Numbered from the stretch's first letter, positions 12,001 to 16,981 are shown. The stretch: 64,000 nt of DNA from Undibacterium sp. CCC3.4 (GCF_034347425.1 NZ_CP133779.1:3968001-4032000); one strand, 5' to 3'. Notes: generated by a model not told the origin, from the letters alone. Program-made: numbers and translations.

Positions 12001-13723
12001 CGGCAATTTTGCTGGGGCTATACAAGATGGCAATGGCAATACGGGTCTGAGTAAAGTTGGCAGCGGCATTCAAGTGCTGAGCGGCAGCAATACTTATACC
12101 GGCCCAACCAGCGTTACCGGCGGTACTTTGCAGGCTGGTGCCATCAACAGCTTGAGTGCGGCGTCGGCACACACTGTGTCCGGCAGCGGCATCCTCAATC
12201 TGGCCGGCTACAATCAAAGCTTGTCTGCACTGAGCAACAGCGGTACCGTTTCACTGGTCGGTGCCGCACCCGGCACGGCCCTGACCATCACCGGTGCTTA
12301 CACCGGCACCGGTGGGGTACTGCGGCTGGCCAGCGATTTTGCGGCCACGCCGGTGACGGATATGCTGGTACTGAGTGGCCCGAACGCCAGCGCCAGAGGG
12401 CAAACTCGGATACAGGTGGTCAATCTGGGTGGCCCGAGCGCGCTCGGCACCCTGACCACCGGTGACGGCATCAAACTGATCTCGGCTCAAAATGGCGCGA
12501 CCACGACAGCACAAACATCGAAAGATGCCTTCCTGCTTGACGGCTCCAGCGCCACCGTCAGCCGCAGCGGCAACACCGTCTCGACACAAAGCGTGAAAGC
12601 GAAAGATACCCATCTCGATATCGGTGCCTACCAATACCGTTTGTATGCTGGCGACGCCACCGGTGCCGGTGAGAATTGGTACTTGCGTAGCCAGGTTGCG
12701 AATGGCTCGGGCTCGGGCTCGGGTTCGGGTTCGGGTTCGGGCTCCGGCTCCGGTTCAACCGTTGCCTACCGCTTGGAAGTGCCGATGTTGGCAGCCGTGC
12801 CGTCGCAAATGTCGCAATCTGACGTGACGCTGTTGGGCAATTACAATCTGCGCAACGGCCCGGCCAGTTCCCAGCTGCGCTCGCTCGATCAAAGCAAGGA
12901 ATCGCTGCATGCCTGGGGACGTATCTTGAGCAGCAATTTCAGTCTGGCCCAAGCGGGCGATGCGCAAGCCGCCAGCAGCGGGCAAATCAGCGGCTTCCAG
13001 GCCGGGACTGATCTGTATGCCAACCACTCGGTACGCAGCGGCTTATACGCTGGCCGTCTCGATGGCAGCGCCAGCGACAGCGGCTTTGCCGGTGGCACCC
13101 AAGGTGGCGTCGGCAGCAATACCCAGCGGGCGGATTTCCTCGGTGCGTATGCCACTTACACCACGCCGGCAGAGCAGTATGTCGATCTGATACTGCAAGC
13201 CGGCCGGTATGACTTTACAGCAACGCCGAATGCCAGTGCCCCCGATAGCGGCAAAGCGCGCAGCCTGAGCGCTTCGCTGGAAATCGGCCAAGCCTTCGCT
13301 TTGAGCAGTAATTGGAAGTGGCAACCGGAATTGCAATTGATTTACCAACGCTTCAATTTCGATGATGTGAAAATCTCTGGCAGCACGGTACAGCAATTGG
13401 AAAATGGTGGTGTCACGGCACGCCTCGGTATGCATTTGATCGGCAACTTCGAGACTGCCGGCGGCAAGCTGACACCGGATCTGAGCATGAACTTTTATAA
13501 GGGTCACCAAGGTTCCGGCGTAACGCGTTTCATCAGCGACAGCAACATAACCGACATCCACAACACGACCAGCTACACCTCGATGGAACTGGGTGCCGGT
13601 GTGCAACTGCAACTTAACCCGAACGCCAATTTGTATGCCCATGTCAAGGAACTGGGTGTCGGCGGCCAAAGCCATGTGCGGCATGCCAGCGAAGTGTCTT
13701 TCGGTTTGCAAATGCGTTGGTAA
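1..13723 (+). CDS. giant repeat-rich autotransporter adhesin-like protein, 5' end outside the window
   Basis: The reading frame is open from the left edge (codon phase starts at base 2) to a TAA at 13721, so the start lies upstream. About 4560 residues are visible. The passenger is made of dozens of roughly 95-100-residue repeats with cores such as NTYSGATTISGGTL, SGATLDLGGFNQAIGSLAG, GGTVTNSG and SFAGTIQDG, which predict a long right-handed beta-helix. A pertactin-like junction (TTGDGIKLIS) is followed by nine Gly-Ser pairs and a C-terminal beta-barrel of about 275 residues (from near base 12900) ending in LQMRW, the terminal aromatic residue usual for outer-membrane barrels. Known family: type Va autotransporters, with the passenger exported through the barrel to the cell surface. 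No catalytic motif was seen in the passenger, so adhesion or biofilm formation is only inferred. Confidence 0.93.
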   Translation, partial: TITSGTLQIGANVPNGSATIGTGTIINNSALVFKNPNYITLSQLITGSGSMTQNGAGTIYIGNSNNDFTGPTNVLSGILQAGVSNVLGKNSAFTLSSGATIELFGTNQSLGSLAGTGGVVHSDAFNSPSVLTIGGDNTNTAYAGTITGGRSIFSVNKVGTGTLILSGNNTYANGTVSTAGTTTITAGTLQVGNGGTSGTLGDKGAVVNNGTLILSRSDDSIFNNPISGSGTLTHSGSGDTRLGGVNTYTGATTLKDGSFSAGVVNAFGNNSAVNMAIDTTIDLHGFNQTVGSLAGAGGIVTNKGTAAATLNTGGDNTSASFAGAIQDGSAKTALTKSGSGTQTMAGINTYSGATTLSGGTLAAGAVNALSANSALSMASGSTLDLVGFNQNIASLSGTAGTVTNSGARSARLFTGSDNSNTSFGGIIQDGVSATGLLKTGTGTQTLTNANTYSGSTTVNGGTLLLDYSAPGAVASNIIAASSKLSLGGGTLAVKGRTGQNGLVQSFQSLNGAAGAVQLIQNGATDIDVNIGIITSKGGLNFLGATGVASGARFITSSSAGANNGQTQLAGGSLWNGDSFASIQTSGGINYVVALTTPQQNIFTNTANGSIAVPNIAAQNAIVTIKNSSGVVMPNYLAASTTTLQSLLMDSSTGAATIAMNHNTPNDTLVLGSNVANSLDGSIALAEAAQSLTVGQTANEGTLTAGNAGASTVNLLNASPTSVLTVNSRIADNAGAGAVALSVSNAANGMTILGGNNTYTGGTVIDGGILQIGSGGTTGSLGSGDVGNGGTVSFNRSNAMTVSNNISGLGSLMQSGSGNTTLSGNNTYTGATKISAGTLTAGVANALGTNSALSISTGAKLDLAGFNQTVGSLAGTGGTLTNSGATAAALTAGGDNTSTSFAGTIQDGASATALTKVGDGTLTLAAANSYTGATTVNGGTLVGGAANAFGTNSAVSVGSGAMLDLGGFNQAIGALSGSGGTVSNSGAAPAILSTGANNSSSSFAGIIQDGNDTTGLNKLGSGSLTLNANNTYTGATTVNGGTLVGGTANAYGNNSDVSISSGATLDLGGFDQGVGSLAGAGGKVTNNGAVAAALITGAHNANSNFAGNIVDGSSATALTKIGTGTQTLSGSNSYTGATTLSEGSLVAGAANAFGNNSAVSIASSSAILDLGGFNQAIGSLAGTAGTVTNNGAAAAALITGGNNASSSFSGLIKDGTAATALTKTGSGKQTLGASNTYTGATTISGGTLAAAAVNAFGVNSAVSLSSATTLDLGGYDQALGSLAGTAGTVTNSGEANATMTTGGKNANSNFGGNIQDGVSTTALTKTGTGTQTLSGTNTYTGATTISGGILAGGAANAWSDKSAVSISSGASLDLGGFNQSIGALAGVGTVTNSGSAAATLSTGGNNTSSSFAGMIQDGAASTGLTKTGDGVQILSNSNTYTGATKVNDGTLTAGAVNAFGRNSAVTMGGSQASLDLAGFDQSIGALNGNVGTVTNSGTQVALLTLGGGNADGSFGGDIIDGTSATALAKVGSGKQILGTPNSYSGSTKILAGILAADAANVIGTNSALSIASGATLDLGGYNQAVGSLSGTGGTITNSGETSAAIVTGSSNTSSSFGGIIQDGASASGITKTGSGSLTLSGANTYSGATTISGGTLAAGAINSLGNNSAVSIAADASLDLHGYDQAIGSLDGGTATSTVTNSGSANATLTTGGKDGSTNFAGKIVDGAATTAVTKIGVGTQTLSGENTYSGATTINGGTLAAAAANALSSKSALTINTNGALELGGFDQTIASLSGSGGTVTNSAKTAATLSTGGNNASTSFAGVIKDGNAPTALTKNGSGTQTLSGGSTYTGATTVNAGTLLLDYSAPGAVASNILSSSSDLVLEGGTLVVKGTTGQSGIVQGFKSTSGGSGAVQLIQNGATDIAVSLGALNNQGGINFLGATGVASGARFITSSSAGINNAQTQLAGGSLWNGDSFASIQTLGGVNYVVQLVGSQQVIYTNTANGTIVVPNIPAQNALVTIANSSGTVMPNYLEAPTTILQSMLMLSNTGPAVIAMNHNSANDTLVVGSNVANSQNGTIAIGQAAQSLTIGQTANEGLLSAGSSGASSIALTNASPTAVMTVNSAIVDNAGAGAVALNVSNTAAGTTILAGNNSYSGGTNIDSGTLQVGSGGSAATSGTLGSGAITNNSKLVFNRSNALSVNGSISGSGALNQVGSGTTTLGASNTYTGATTISAGTLAGGASNAFGSDSAVSISSGATLDLGGFNQAVGALIGSAGTVTNSGASAAALRTGSNNADSRFAGNIVDGASSTGLTKTGTGTLTLSGANTYSGATTLSSGVLAAGAANVLGKNSALTVDSGARLDLLGTNQSVGSLAGIAGAVTNSNSQAGTLTTGGNNASTVFAGVIADDIGSIALSKTGTGTQTLAAANTYSGATSITGGTLAAGVANAFSNNSAVSLSGGTTLDLGGFDQSVAALAGVGGTVTNSGSKAANLTAGGNAASTTFAGNIQDGTAATSLAKVGSGTQTLSGINTYSGITTLAGGTLLAGAANALSANSTVAMAAGTTLDLGGYQQSVAALAGSAGTVTNHGAAAVLTMGGSNASSVFGGMIEDGTGTTGINKTGTGTQTLSGINTYSGSTSINGGTLAAGDSNVLGNKTALRLAVGASLDLRGYDQGIGSLAGVGGTVTNSGANAAVLTSGSNHSNSTFAGTIQDGISSTALTKIGDGILTLSGSSTYSGTTLVSGGTLAAAAANALSQASTVGLSDGTKLELGGFNQAIAALSGSAGTVSNQGNAAVLSVGSNNASGNFAGSIVDGSGSVALIKVGSGTQTLSGSNTYSGATSINSGTLATGAANALSEKSALTISSGASLDLLGSNQSIGSLSGSAGTVTNSGSAAASLTTGANNASTAFAGLIQDGKSATGLTKTGSGTLTLSANNTYSGLTTINGGILLLDFSAPAAASSNILSSSSSVLLDGGTLEIKATTGQSGVVQTLNGINGGTGDVQLVQNGAGNIALNLGAITTTGALNFIGGTGIGGGARFITSSSAGLNDAQTELGDGSLWNGNAFASIQNIGGVNYVVALSAAQQTVYTNPASGTTIIPEIPAKNADVVIANGTPPTPPGNPSNSLGGANTTIQSLLMIADSGPAVIAMNQNSPNDILVVGGDVPNANGNIAIGASGQSLTIGQTPNEGFVTAGNSGPSALNLINASPTSVLTINAKIIDNPGPGPVTVNVSNTAGGNTVLNGDNTYSGGTHIDSGNLQVGSGGTTGTLGTGNVNNNGSLTFDRSDSLAVNNAISGTGSVNQIGSGTTVLSGNNSYSGATNISNGTLAGGSDNAFGNNSALTISSPGTLDLGGHNQTVGSLSGTGGTVTNNGSTAAILSTGGNDATTSFGGNITDGLATTGLTKNGDGTQTLSGKNTYTGATTINAGTLAGGAVDVLGKNSALTIASNGTLDLGGFNQAIGSLAGNGTVTNDGKTAAVLSTGGNNTSSNFAGILEDGVSATGLVKVGSGTQTLSGANTYSGATTVTGGTLAAGVVNALGNNSAVSVGSGATLNLGGFNQAIGSLAGSGGTVTNSGASTAALSTGGDNSSSTFAGTIQDGVSSTALTKTGSGTQTLSGSNTYSGATSLSGGTLAAGAANALSQKSALTIGMDATLDLGGFNQAVASLSGPAGTITNNGSAAAVLSTGGNNANTNFAGSIRDGASSTGLTKTGSGTQILSGNNTYSGATSVIGGTLAGGAANAFGTQSAVSISSGATLDLGGFDQAIGGLAGAGGSVTNNGTVAATLNTGGNNASTTFAGNIVDGLSSTGLNKTGTGTQTLSGNNTYSGLTTLRGGTLAAAVANAFSGNSAMRISSSAILDLGGFDQAVASLAGTGGTVTNNGAAAAALTLGGDNSSTVFGGILQDGSSPLALTKIGSGVQTLSASNTYSGATTIAGGTLQTCASNALGTGSSVSMASGSTLDLCGNHQAIGTLAGTGGTISNSSSNSAVVLTTGSNNANGNFAGAIQDGNGNTGLSKVGSGIQVLSGSNTYTGPTSVTGGTLQAGAINSLSAASAHTVSGSGILNLAGYNQSLSALSNSGTVSLVGAAPGTALTITGAYTGTGGVLRLASDFAATPVTDMLVLSGPNASARGQTRIQVVNLGGPSALGTLTTGDGIKLISAQNGATTTAQTSKDAFLLDGSSATVSRSGNTVSTQSVKAKDTHLDIGAYQYRLYAGDATGAGENWYLRSQVANGSGSGSGSGSGSGSGSGSTVAYRLEVPMLAAVPSQMSQSDVTLLGNYNLRNGPASSQLRSLDQSKESLHAWGRILSSNFSLAQAGDAQAASSGQISGFQAGTDLYANHSVRSGLYAGRLDGSASDSGFAGGTQGGVGSNTQRADFLGAYATYTTPAEQYVDLILQAGRYDFTATPNASAPDSGKARSLSASLEIGQAFALSSNWKWQPELQLIYQRFNFDDVKISGSTVQQLENGGVTARLGMHLIGNFETAGGKLTPDLSMNFYKGHQGSGVTRFISDSNITDIHNTTSYTSMELGAGVQLQLNPNANLYAHVKELGVGGQSHVRHASEVSFGLQMRW
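1382..2350 (+). repeat. super-repeat copy 1 inside the autotransporter gene
   Basis: A segment of about 320 residues beginning GTLLLDYSAPGAV, with FLGATGVASGARFITSSSAG and GGSLWNGDSFASIQT in the middle and QIGSGG near the end. It interrupts the ordinary short repeats and recurs twice further on, so the passenger has a higher-order repeat built over the roughly 100-residue units. Confidence 0.85.
5576..6550 (+). repeat. super-repeat copy 2 inside the autotransporter gene
   Basis: Second copy of the roughly 320-residue segment (GTLLLDYSAPGAV, NFLGATGVASGARF, GGSLWNGDSFASIQT, QVGSGG). It is very close to copy 1 at protein level, with scattered codon changes. Confidence 0.85.
8846..9825 (+). repeat. 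super-repeat copy 3 inside the autotransporter gene
   Basis: Third and most diverged copy (GILLLDFSAPAAASSN, GGARFITSSSAG, GSLWNGNAFASIQ, QVGSGGTTGTLG). It has a proline-rich insertion (TPPTPPGNPSN) where copies 1 and 2 have VVMPNYL. Confidence 0.82.
12704..12757 (+). repeat. (Gly-Ser)9 coding hexanucleotide repeat
   Basis: Nine consecutive GGN-TCN pairs give a flexible Gly-Ser hinge between passenger and beta-barrel. The unit is 6 bp, so copy-number change by slippage would alter hinge length without a frameshift. Confidence 0.9.
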
Positions 13724-13745
13724 CAGCCCTGAAACAACTTAATGG

Positions 13746-13763
13746 ATCGTCGCAAGCGACGAT
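13746..13763. other. small hairpin downstream of the autotransporter gene
   Basis: Perfect 8-bp arms ATCGTCGC and GCGACGAT separated by AA, 22 bases after the stop codon. It lacks a following T-run, so it could be an mRNA 3'-end structure but is not a convincing Rho-independent terminator. Confidence 0.4.
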
Positions 13764-13831
13764 GGAAAAGACTCTGGAAGGGGCTTGCACCCCCTCCCAT
13801 CGTGTTGCTCCTTCGTCGCTCACCGGCCAAA

Positions 13832-14164
13832 AGAGGCTGTCGCAAAAGCCTGATGGACGCTTTTTACACCTGAAACACCGCATACCTCGTCATTCCCGCA
13901 TGCTGCAGCCTCGTCATTCCCGCATGCCACAGTCTCGTCATTCCCGCATGCCGAAGCCTCGTCATTCCCGCATGCCGCAGCCTCGTCATTCCCGCATGCT
14001 TTTGGCGGGAACCCAGTGTCGTTTTCAGCGCTGAAAACACGATCATCTCTGGCATTTTCAGTTAAGCACGAACGCCGCTGGGTTCCTGCCAAAAGCGCGC
14101 AGGAATGACGTGGCCACCAGTTGGGGTAATGATACCGACTCACTACCCTTTTGCGACAGCCTCT
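13832..14164. mobile_element. MITE-like repeat copy A with 17-bp terminal inverted repeats
   Basis: The ends are AGAGGCTGTCGCAAAAG and its perfect reverse complement. Inside are a 24-bp tandem repeat, a motif GTCATTCCCGC followed by GCGGGAA, and a conserved right half. No transposase is encoded. Two further copies lie at 16.7 and 17.0 kb. The structure is that of a non-autonomous mobile element or a composite REP-like intergenic repeat. Confidence 0.8.
13885..14000. repeat. 24-bp tandem repeat, four full units and one partial
   Basis: Units start at 13885, 13909, 13933, 13957 and 13981. Each begins YCTCGTCATTCCCGCATGC and differs from the others only in the last bases. The equivalent stretch has two units in copy B and one in copy C of the host repeat, so this is a variable-number tandem repeat. 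Confidence 0.88.
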
Positions 14165-14297
14165 GAAGGCCGGGGTTTCAAACCCTAGTCAGATTTTTGA
14201 TGAAAAAATTCGGGGAATGAAAAATACCATGTTGAGTTTTTCGCGGACGTTTCTTGCTCTTGAATGTCTGGCATGACGCTACGGCAACGCGAAAAAT

Positions 14298-14341
14298 AAC
14301 ATAAGTGTTGCATTCCGTTTGACAAACACAACACTTCTGTT
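14298..14341. promoter_or_regulatory. inverted repeat, probable HicB operator, with a -35-like box
   Basis: Arms AACATAAGTGTTG (14298-14310) and CAACACTTCTGTT (14329-14341) are inverted repeats with one mismatch and an 18-bp spacer. A TTGACA box at 14319-14324 lies between them and hicA starts 12 bp further on. The position fits autoregulation by the DNA-binding domain of HicB. No good -10 box at standard spacing was found. Confidence 0.6.
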
Positions 14342-14353
14342 AAGCTTCACCGG

Positions 14354-14530
14354 ATGAACTCCAAGCAGATGAAGAAATGGCTAGAGCAACAGGGCGCGAC
14401 TTTCCAGCCCGGTAAAGGCTCACATTTGAAGGTGTTTCTGAACGGCAAGCAGTCTTCCCTCCCCATGCACGGTACCACCGAGCTTGGTAAGGGGCTGGAA
14501 GCCGCAATCAAACGACAGCTTGGCTTGTGA
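14354..14530 (+). CDS. hicA: HicA mRNA interferase toxin
   Basis: A 58-residue protein beginning MNSKQMKKWLEQQGA and containing GKGSHLKVFLNGK and LPMHGTTELGKGLE. HicA toxins are small double-stranded-RNA-binding-domain ribonucleases whose catalytic histidine lies in the G-S-H motif, here G21-S-H. Length and motif order match the family. The gene ends 16 bp before hicB, and the toxin-first order is the usual one. An upstream inverted repeat probably controls both genes. A type II module is the confident reading; activity is inferred. Confidence 0.88.
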   Translation: MNSKQMKKWLEQQGATFQPGKGSHLKVFLNGKQSSLPMHGTTELGKGLEAAIKRQLGL

Positions 14531-14546
14531 AGTGAAGGAGAAAATG

Positions 14547-14963
14547 ATGTTCGACTACCCCGTGACCTTGACCCCCGATGATGGCAGCCTGCTGGTCACA
14601 TTTGCCGACGTACCCGAAGCCATCACCTTCGGTGCTGACGAGGATGAAGCCCTGCTGAACGCAATCGATGCGCTGGAAACCGGCTTGTCCTTCTATATCG
14701 ATGCTCGCAAACCGCTACCGGTCGTCAGTCAGCCGGCAACCGGACAAAAAACCGTACGTCCATCGGCCTTGGAATGCGCCAAGTTGGGCGTGTACCAGGC
14801 GATGACCGATCAGGGGATCAAGAAGGCAGAACTGGCCCGCCGTTTGGCTTGGCATATGCCACAAGTTGATCGTTTATTTGACTTGAGGCACGCTTCAAAG
14901 TTGGAGCAAATCGAGGCTGCAGCAAACGTACTCGGCAAGCGCCTCCACGTGCAGATTGTCTGA
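14547..14963 (+). CDS. hicB: HicB antitoxin with C-terminal HTH
   Basis: 138 residues. The N-terminal half (FDYPVTLTPDDGSLLVTF, then FGADEDEALLNAIDALETGL) is the partly degraded RNase-H-like HicB fold that neutralises HicA. The C-terminal half (KLGVYQAMTDQGIKKAELAR then MPQVDRLFDLRHASKLEQIE) is an HTH that would bind the operator upstream of hicA. The start chosen is the second of two adjacent ATG codons, 6 bp after AAGGAG; the first, at 14544, is also possible. The gene is intact. Confidence 0.9.
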   Translation: MFDYPVTLTPDDGSLLVTFADVPEAITFGADEDEALLNAIDALETGLSFYIDARKPLPVVSQPATGQKTVRPSALECAKLGVYQAMTDQGIKKAELARRLAWHMPQVDRLFDLRHASKLEQIEAAANVLGKRLHVQIV

Positions 14964-14980
14964 GACAGACAGCGCTGACC

Positions 14981-15030
14981 AGCAAATCGGCCGCGATGGA
15001 TTCAGCAGATCAAGGCCGCCACATACCTAT
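14981..15030. repeat. 50-bp duplicated block, copy 1
   Basis: Starts AGCAAATCGGCCGCGATG and ends near GCCGCCACATACCTAT. It is repeated at 17308-17357 with two visible mismatches. It lies just after hicB and just before the brnT promoter, so it marks a junction between toxin-antitoxin cassettes. Confidence 0.85.
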
Positions 15031-15041
15031 ACAAGTAACAC

Positions 15042-15069
15042 TTGACGGCATGATTTTTGTGAGTACAAT
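15042..15069 (+). promoter_or_regulatory. sigma70-like promoter of brnTA
   Basis: TTGACG (15042-15047), 16-bp spacer, TACAAT (15064-15069). The brnT ATG is only 7 bp after the -10 box and no Shine-Dalgarno sequence precedes it, so a leaderless transcript is likely. Confidence 0.65.
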
Positions 15070-15076
15070 AAATCAT

Positions 15077-15352
15077 ATGGACATCAGCTTTGACCCTGCC
15101 AAGAGTGAACGCAACGAACGTGAGCGCGGCTTATCGTTCTCGCTGGCTGGGCAGCTTGATTGGACTGAAGCGGTGATCAAAGAGGATGATCGCAAGGACT
15201 ATGGCGAGCGCCGGTAGCGAGTACTTGGATTGATCGGTGGCCGGCTCCACGCCGTAGTGTTCACGCCTCGCGCTGGCAAGGTACACGTCATCAGCCTGCG
15301 CAAGGCGAACAACCGAGAGGTGAAACAGCATGAGCAAAAAGCCCAACCCTGA
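15077..15352 (+). pseudogene. brnT: BrnT toxin gene interrupted by an in-frame amber codon
   Basis: The frame reads MDISFDPAKSERNERERG, then WTEAVIKEDDRKDYGERR, then TAG at 15215-15217, and continues without another stop as RVLGLIGGRLHAVVFTPRAG and VHVISLRKANNREVKQ to TGA at 15350. This is a complete BrnT (about 91 codons) with codon 47 changed to TAG, in the place where the family usually has a tyrosine. BrnT is a RelE-fold ribonuclease toxin, and the lost half carries the C-terminal catalytic R-x-A-x3-E segment. brnA overlaps the end of the frame by 23 bp and is intact. A sequencing error or amber suppression are the alternatives. Confidence 0.85.
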
Positions 15353-15626
15353 ACTAGTGGAAGACGAAAACCCTGAATGGACGGCGGAGGATTTCGCCAA
15401 GGCAGGTCCAGCCAGCGAGGTGCTACCAACAATTTTTGGTGAACAAGTCGCCAAAAACATGCTCAAGCCTCGTGGCCGCCCGCGTGCTGAGTTCCCGAAA
15501 GAACGCATAAATATCCGGCTATCACATGAGGTCGTCGAGCATTTCAAGTCGGCTGGCGAAGGCTGGCAGACTCGCATTGACACTGCACTGCGTCAGTTCA
15601 TCGCCGAGCATCCAAGCGCCCACTGA
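15330..15626 (+). CDS. brnA: BrnA antitoxin (DUF4415-type)
   Basis: 98 residues. The C-terminal half (RGRPRAEFPKERINIRLSHE, then VVEHFKSAGEGWQTRIDTAL) is the ribbon-helix-helix region of the BrnA/DUF4415 family; the N-terminal half contacts the toxin. It starts inside the 3' end of brnT, the usual arrangement of this type II module. BrnA normally represses the shared promoter as a dimer. It is intact although its partner carries a stop codon. Confidence 0.85.
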   Translation: MSKKPNPELVEDENPEWTAEDFAKAGPASEVLPTIFGEQVAKNMLKPRGRPRAEFPKERINIRLSHEVVEHFKSAGEGWQTRIDTALRQFIAEHPSAH

Positions 15627-15936
15627 GCAGCGACAAAAACAAATAAAGCACCCCTGAGCGCATTAACAATCCTTCAACAATCACCCGCCAGCAAAAGGAA
15701 ACTAGCTATGGCAAATCAATGTGTCCTCGATGGCCGGCCACATCGTAAGCGCAAGCGGGGTGGTGTACACGCCGCGCGCAGGCCAGGAACGAAGAGACGG
15801 CCGGAGGCGTCAGGAATCAAAGCCGCATGGCCATGACTCGACACGATGCATGGGGCAACGCCCGCGAGCCCGACGGCGGCACGCCGCGTGCGCTACACGG
15901 AATTTGCCCGTCTACGGACCTTTCCGACTCAAATAT
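15627..15936. other. intergenic stretch with an ICE-like relic
   Basis: No convincing gene. An ATG at 15708 opens a 42-codon frame rich in basic residues with no family match. Bases 15801-15886 match the element region at 25116-25203 in inverted orientation at roughly 85 percent by eye. In both places the matching strand can encode a short peptide beginning MA(V/M)TRH(E/D)A(R/W)GNAREPDGG. This looks like a fragment of an earlier integrative element lying outside the present one. Confidence 0.55.
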
Positions 15937-15976
15937 TTGACAAGCCACGAACATTTGGATATCTTAAAGATATCTT
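15937..15976 (+). promoter_or_regulatory. promoter and palindromic operator of the PemK/MazF-type module
   Basis: TTGACA (15937-15942), 17-bp spacer, TATCTT (15960-15965). A perfect palindrome GATATCTT-A-AAGATATC (15958-15974) covers the -10 box, and its right part AAGATATCTT (15967-15976) is itself palindromic. The position suits repression by the antitoxin that follows at 15994. Confidence 0.65.
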
Positions 15977-15993
15977 GAAGAAGAGAGAATTCC

Positions 15994-16281
15994 ATGACCA
16001 CACGCACCATTGCCAATCAGATAGCATTTCGCTACCGCACTACCGACAGCGCCACCGGTATTACACGCGAAACAGCCAAGCGCTTAGCCGAGCAATTGGG
16101 CGTCGATGAAACCCAGACAATCCACAGGGCGTTGCATGATCTCGCCGTCAAGCTACTACCTCAGTACGAAGCCGACGATGGCCCGCTAACAGCTACCCAA
16201 GTGCGCCAAATCAAAAAACGCGTACCACAAGGCAGCAAGCGTTCGGTGCGTTCCAGCCTGTTTGACACTGAGACCCCATGA
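15994..16281 (+). CDS. putative antitoxin of a PemK/MazF module
   Basis: 95 residues: TTRTIANQIAFRY, then ITRETAKRLAEQLGVDETQT and HRALHDLAVKLLPQYEADDG. The helical central part resembles ribbon-helix-helix antitoxins, but no family was recognised with certainty. GAAGAAGAGAG lies a few bases before the ATG. Its stop overlaps the start of the PemK-like toxin by 4 bp (ATGA), and an operator-like palindrome lies upstream. Antitoxin function is inferred from this context. Confidence 0.7.
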   Translation: MTTRTIANQIAFRYRTTDSATGITRETAKRLAEQLGVDETQTIHRALHDLAVKLLPQYEADDGPLTATQVRQIKKRVPQGSKRSVRSSLFDTETP

Positions 16282-16694
16282 CGCCCGTATGGTGGGCAGA
16301 GCCTACCGCCGGAGAGATTGTCTGGTGTCACTTTCCGGACAACATCAACCCGCGCCCGAAGCCGCGACCAGCCCTGATCCTCGCGGTTTTCGACGATGAT
16401 GCGCCGCAATTCCACGTCCAAGTCGCTTACGGCACCAGCCAGCGCACCACGACACTTCACAGTGGCGAATTCTCGATATTGCGTGTACGCAATCCTGCCG
16501 CTTACGAAACGGCTGGGCTAAGCTACGACACCAAGTTCGATGTAAAGCAGGCCATCGACCTGCCCTATACCACCGATTGCTTCTCTGTACCGCCCGCAGC
16601 GCCACATGGCCAGATACCCAAGCTTGGCACTCTGCATCCCTCCTTGGTGCCAGCTGTCCAAGCCGCATATCGTGCGGGTAAAGTGGCCCCCTAA
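16278..16694 (+). CDS. PemK/MazF-family toxin-like protein
   Basis: 138 residues. The segment AGEIVWCHFPDN, then KPRPALILAVFDDD and FHVQVAYGTSQ matches the start of the PemK/MazF fold (G-x-I-v-w-v, then RPaLVl). The spacing before the arginine-proline motif is normal, but the C-terminal half is longer than in short MazF proteins and resembles 'growth inhibitor PemK' proteins of proteobacteria. The family cleaves mRNA. It overlaps the preceding antitoxin by 4 bp and is followed directly by repeat copy B. Confidence 0.78.
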   Translation: MTPVWWAEPTAGEIVWCHFPDNINPRPKPRPALILAVFDDDAPQFHVQVAYGTSQRTTTLHSGEFSILRVRNPAAYETAGLSYDTKFDVKQAIDLPYTTDCFSVPPAAPHGQIPKLGTLHPSLVPAVQAAYRAGKVAP

Positions 16695-16706
16695 GTCCAG
16701 ACAATC

Positions 16707-16730
16707 AAACAACTTAATGGATCGTCGCAA
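16707..16730. repeat. 24-bp exact copy of the sequence at 13732-13755
   Basis: The 24 bases ending in GGATCGTCGCAA match the sequence just downstream of the autotransporter exactly. Here the block joins straight to the inside of repeat copy B, as if a deletion had occurred between two GTCGCAA sites. Confidence 0.85.
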
Positions 16731-16979
16731 AAGCCTGATGGATGCTTTTTAACACCTGAAACACCGTATACCTCGTCATTCCCGCGTGCCGCAACCTCGT
16801 CATTCCCGCATGCTTTTGGCGGGAACCCAGTGTCGTTTTCAGCGCTGAAAACACGATCATATCTGGCATTTTCAGTTAAGCACGAACGCCGCTAGGTTCC
16901 TGCCAAAAGCGCGCAGGAATGACGTGGCCACCAGTTGGGGGTAATGATACCGACTCAATACCCTTTTGCGACAGCCTCT
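16724..16979. mobile_element. MITE-like repeat copy B, left end truncated
   Basis: Shares the body of copy A, two 24-bp tandem units and a complete right terminal repeat CTTTTGCGACAGCCTCT. Of the left terminal repeat only GTCGCAAAAG remains. Confidence 0.8.
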
Positions 16980-16981
16980 GA

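Noticed and set aside
511..12217. Long reverse-strand open frames inside the autotransporter gene
   Set aside because: They arise from the skewed composition of the repeat units (Gly/Ser/Thr/Ala codons read backwards) and show no family features.
13885..14000. CRISPR-like array of 24-bp repeats
   Set aside because: The units are contiguous with no spacers between them, and no cas genes are near. It is a tandem repeat within a MITE-like element.
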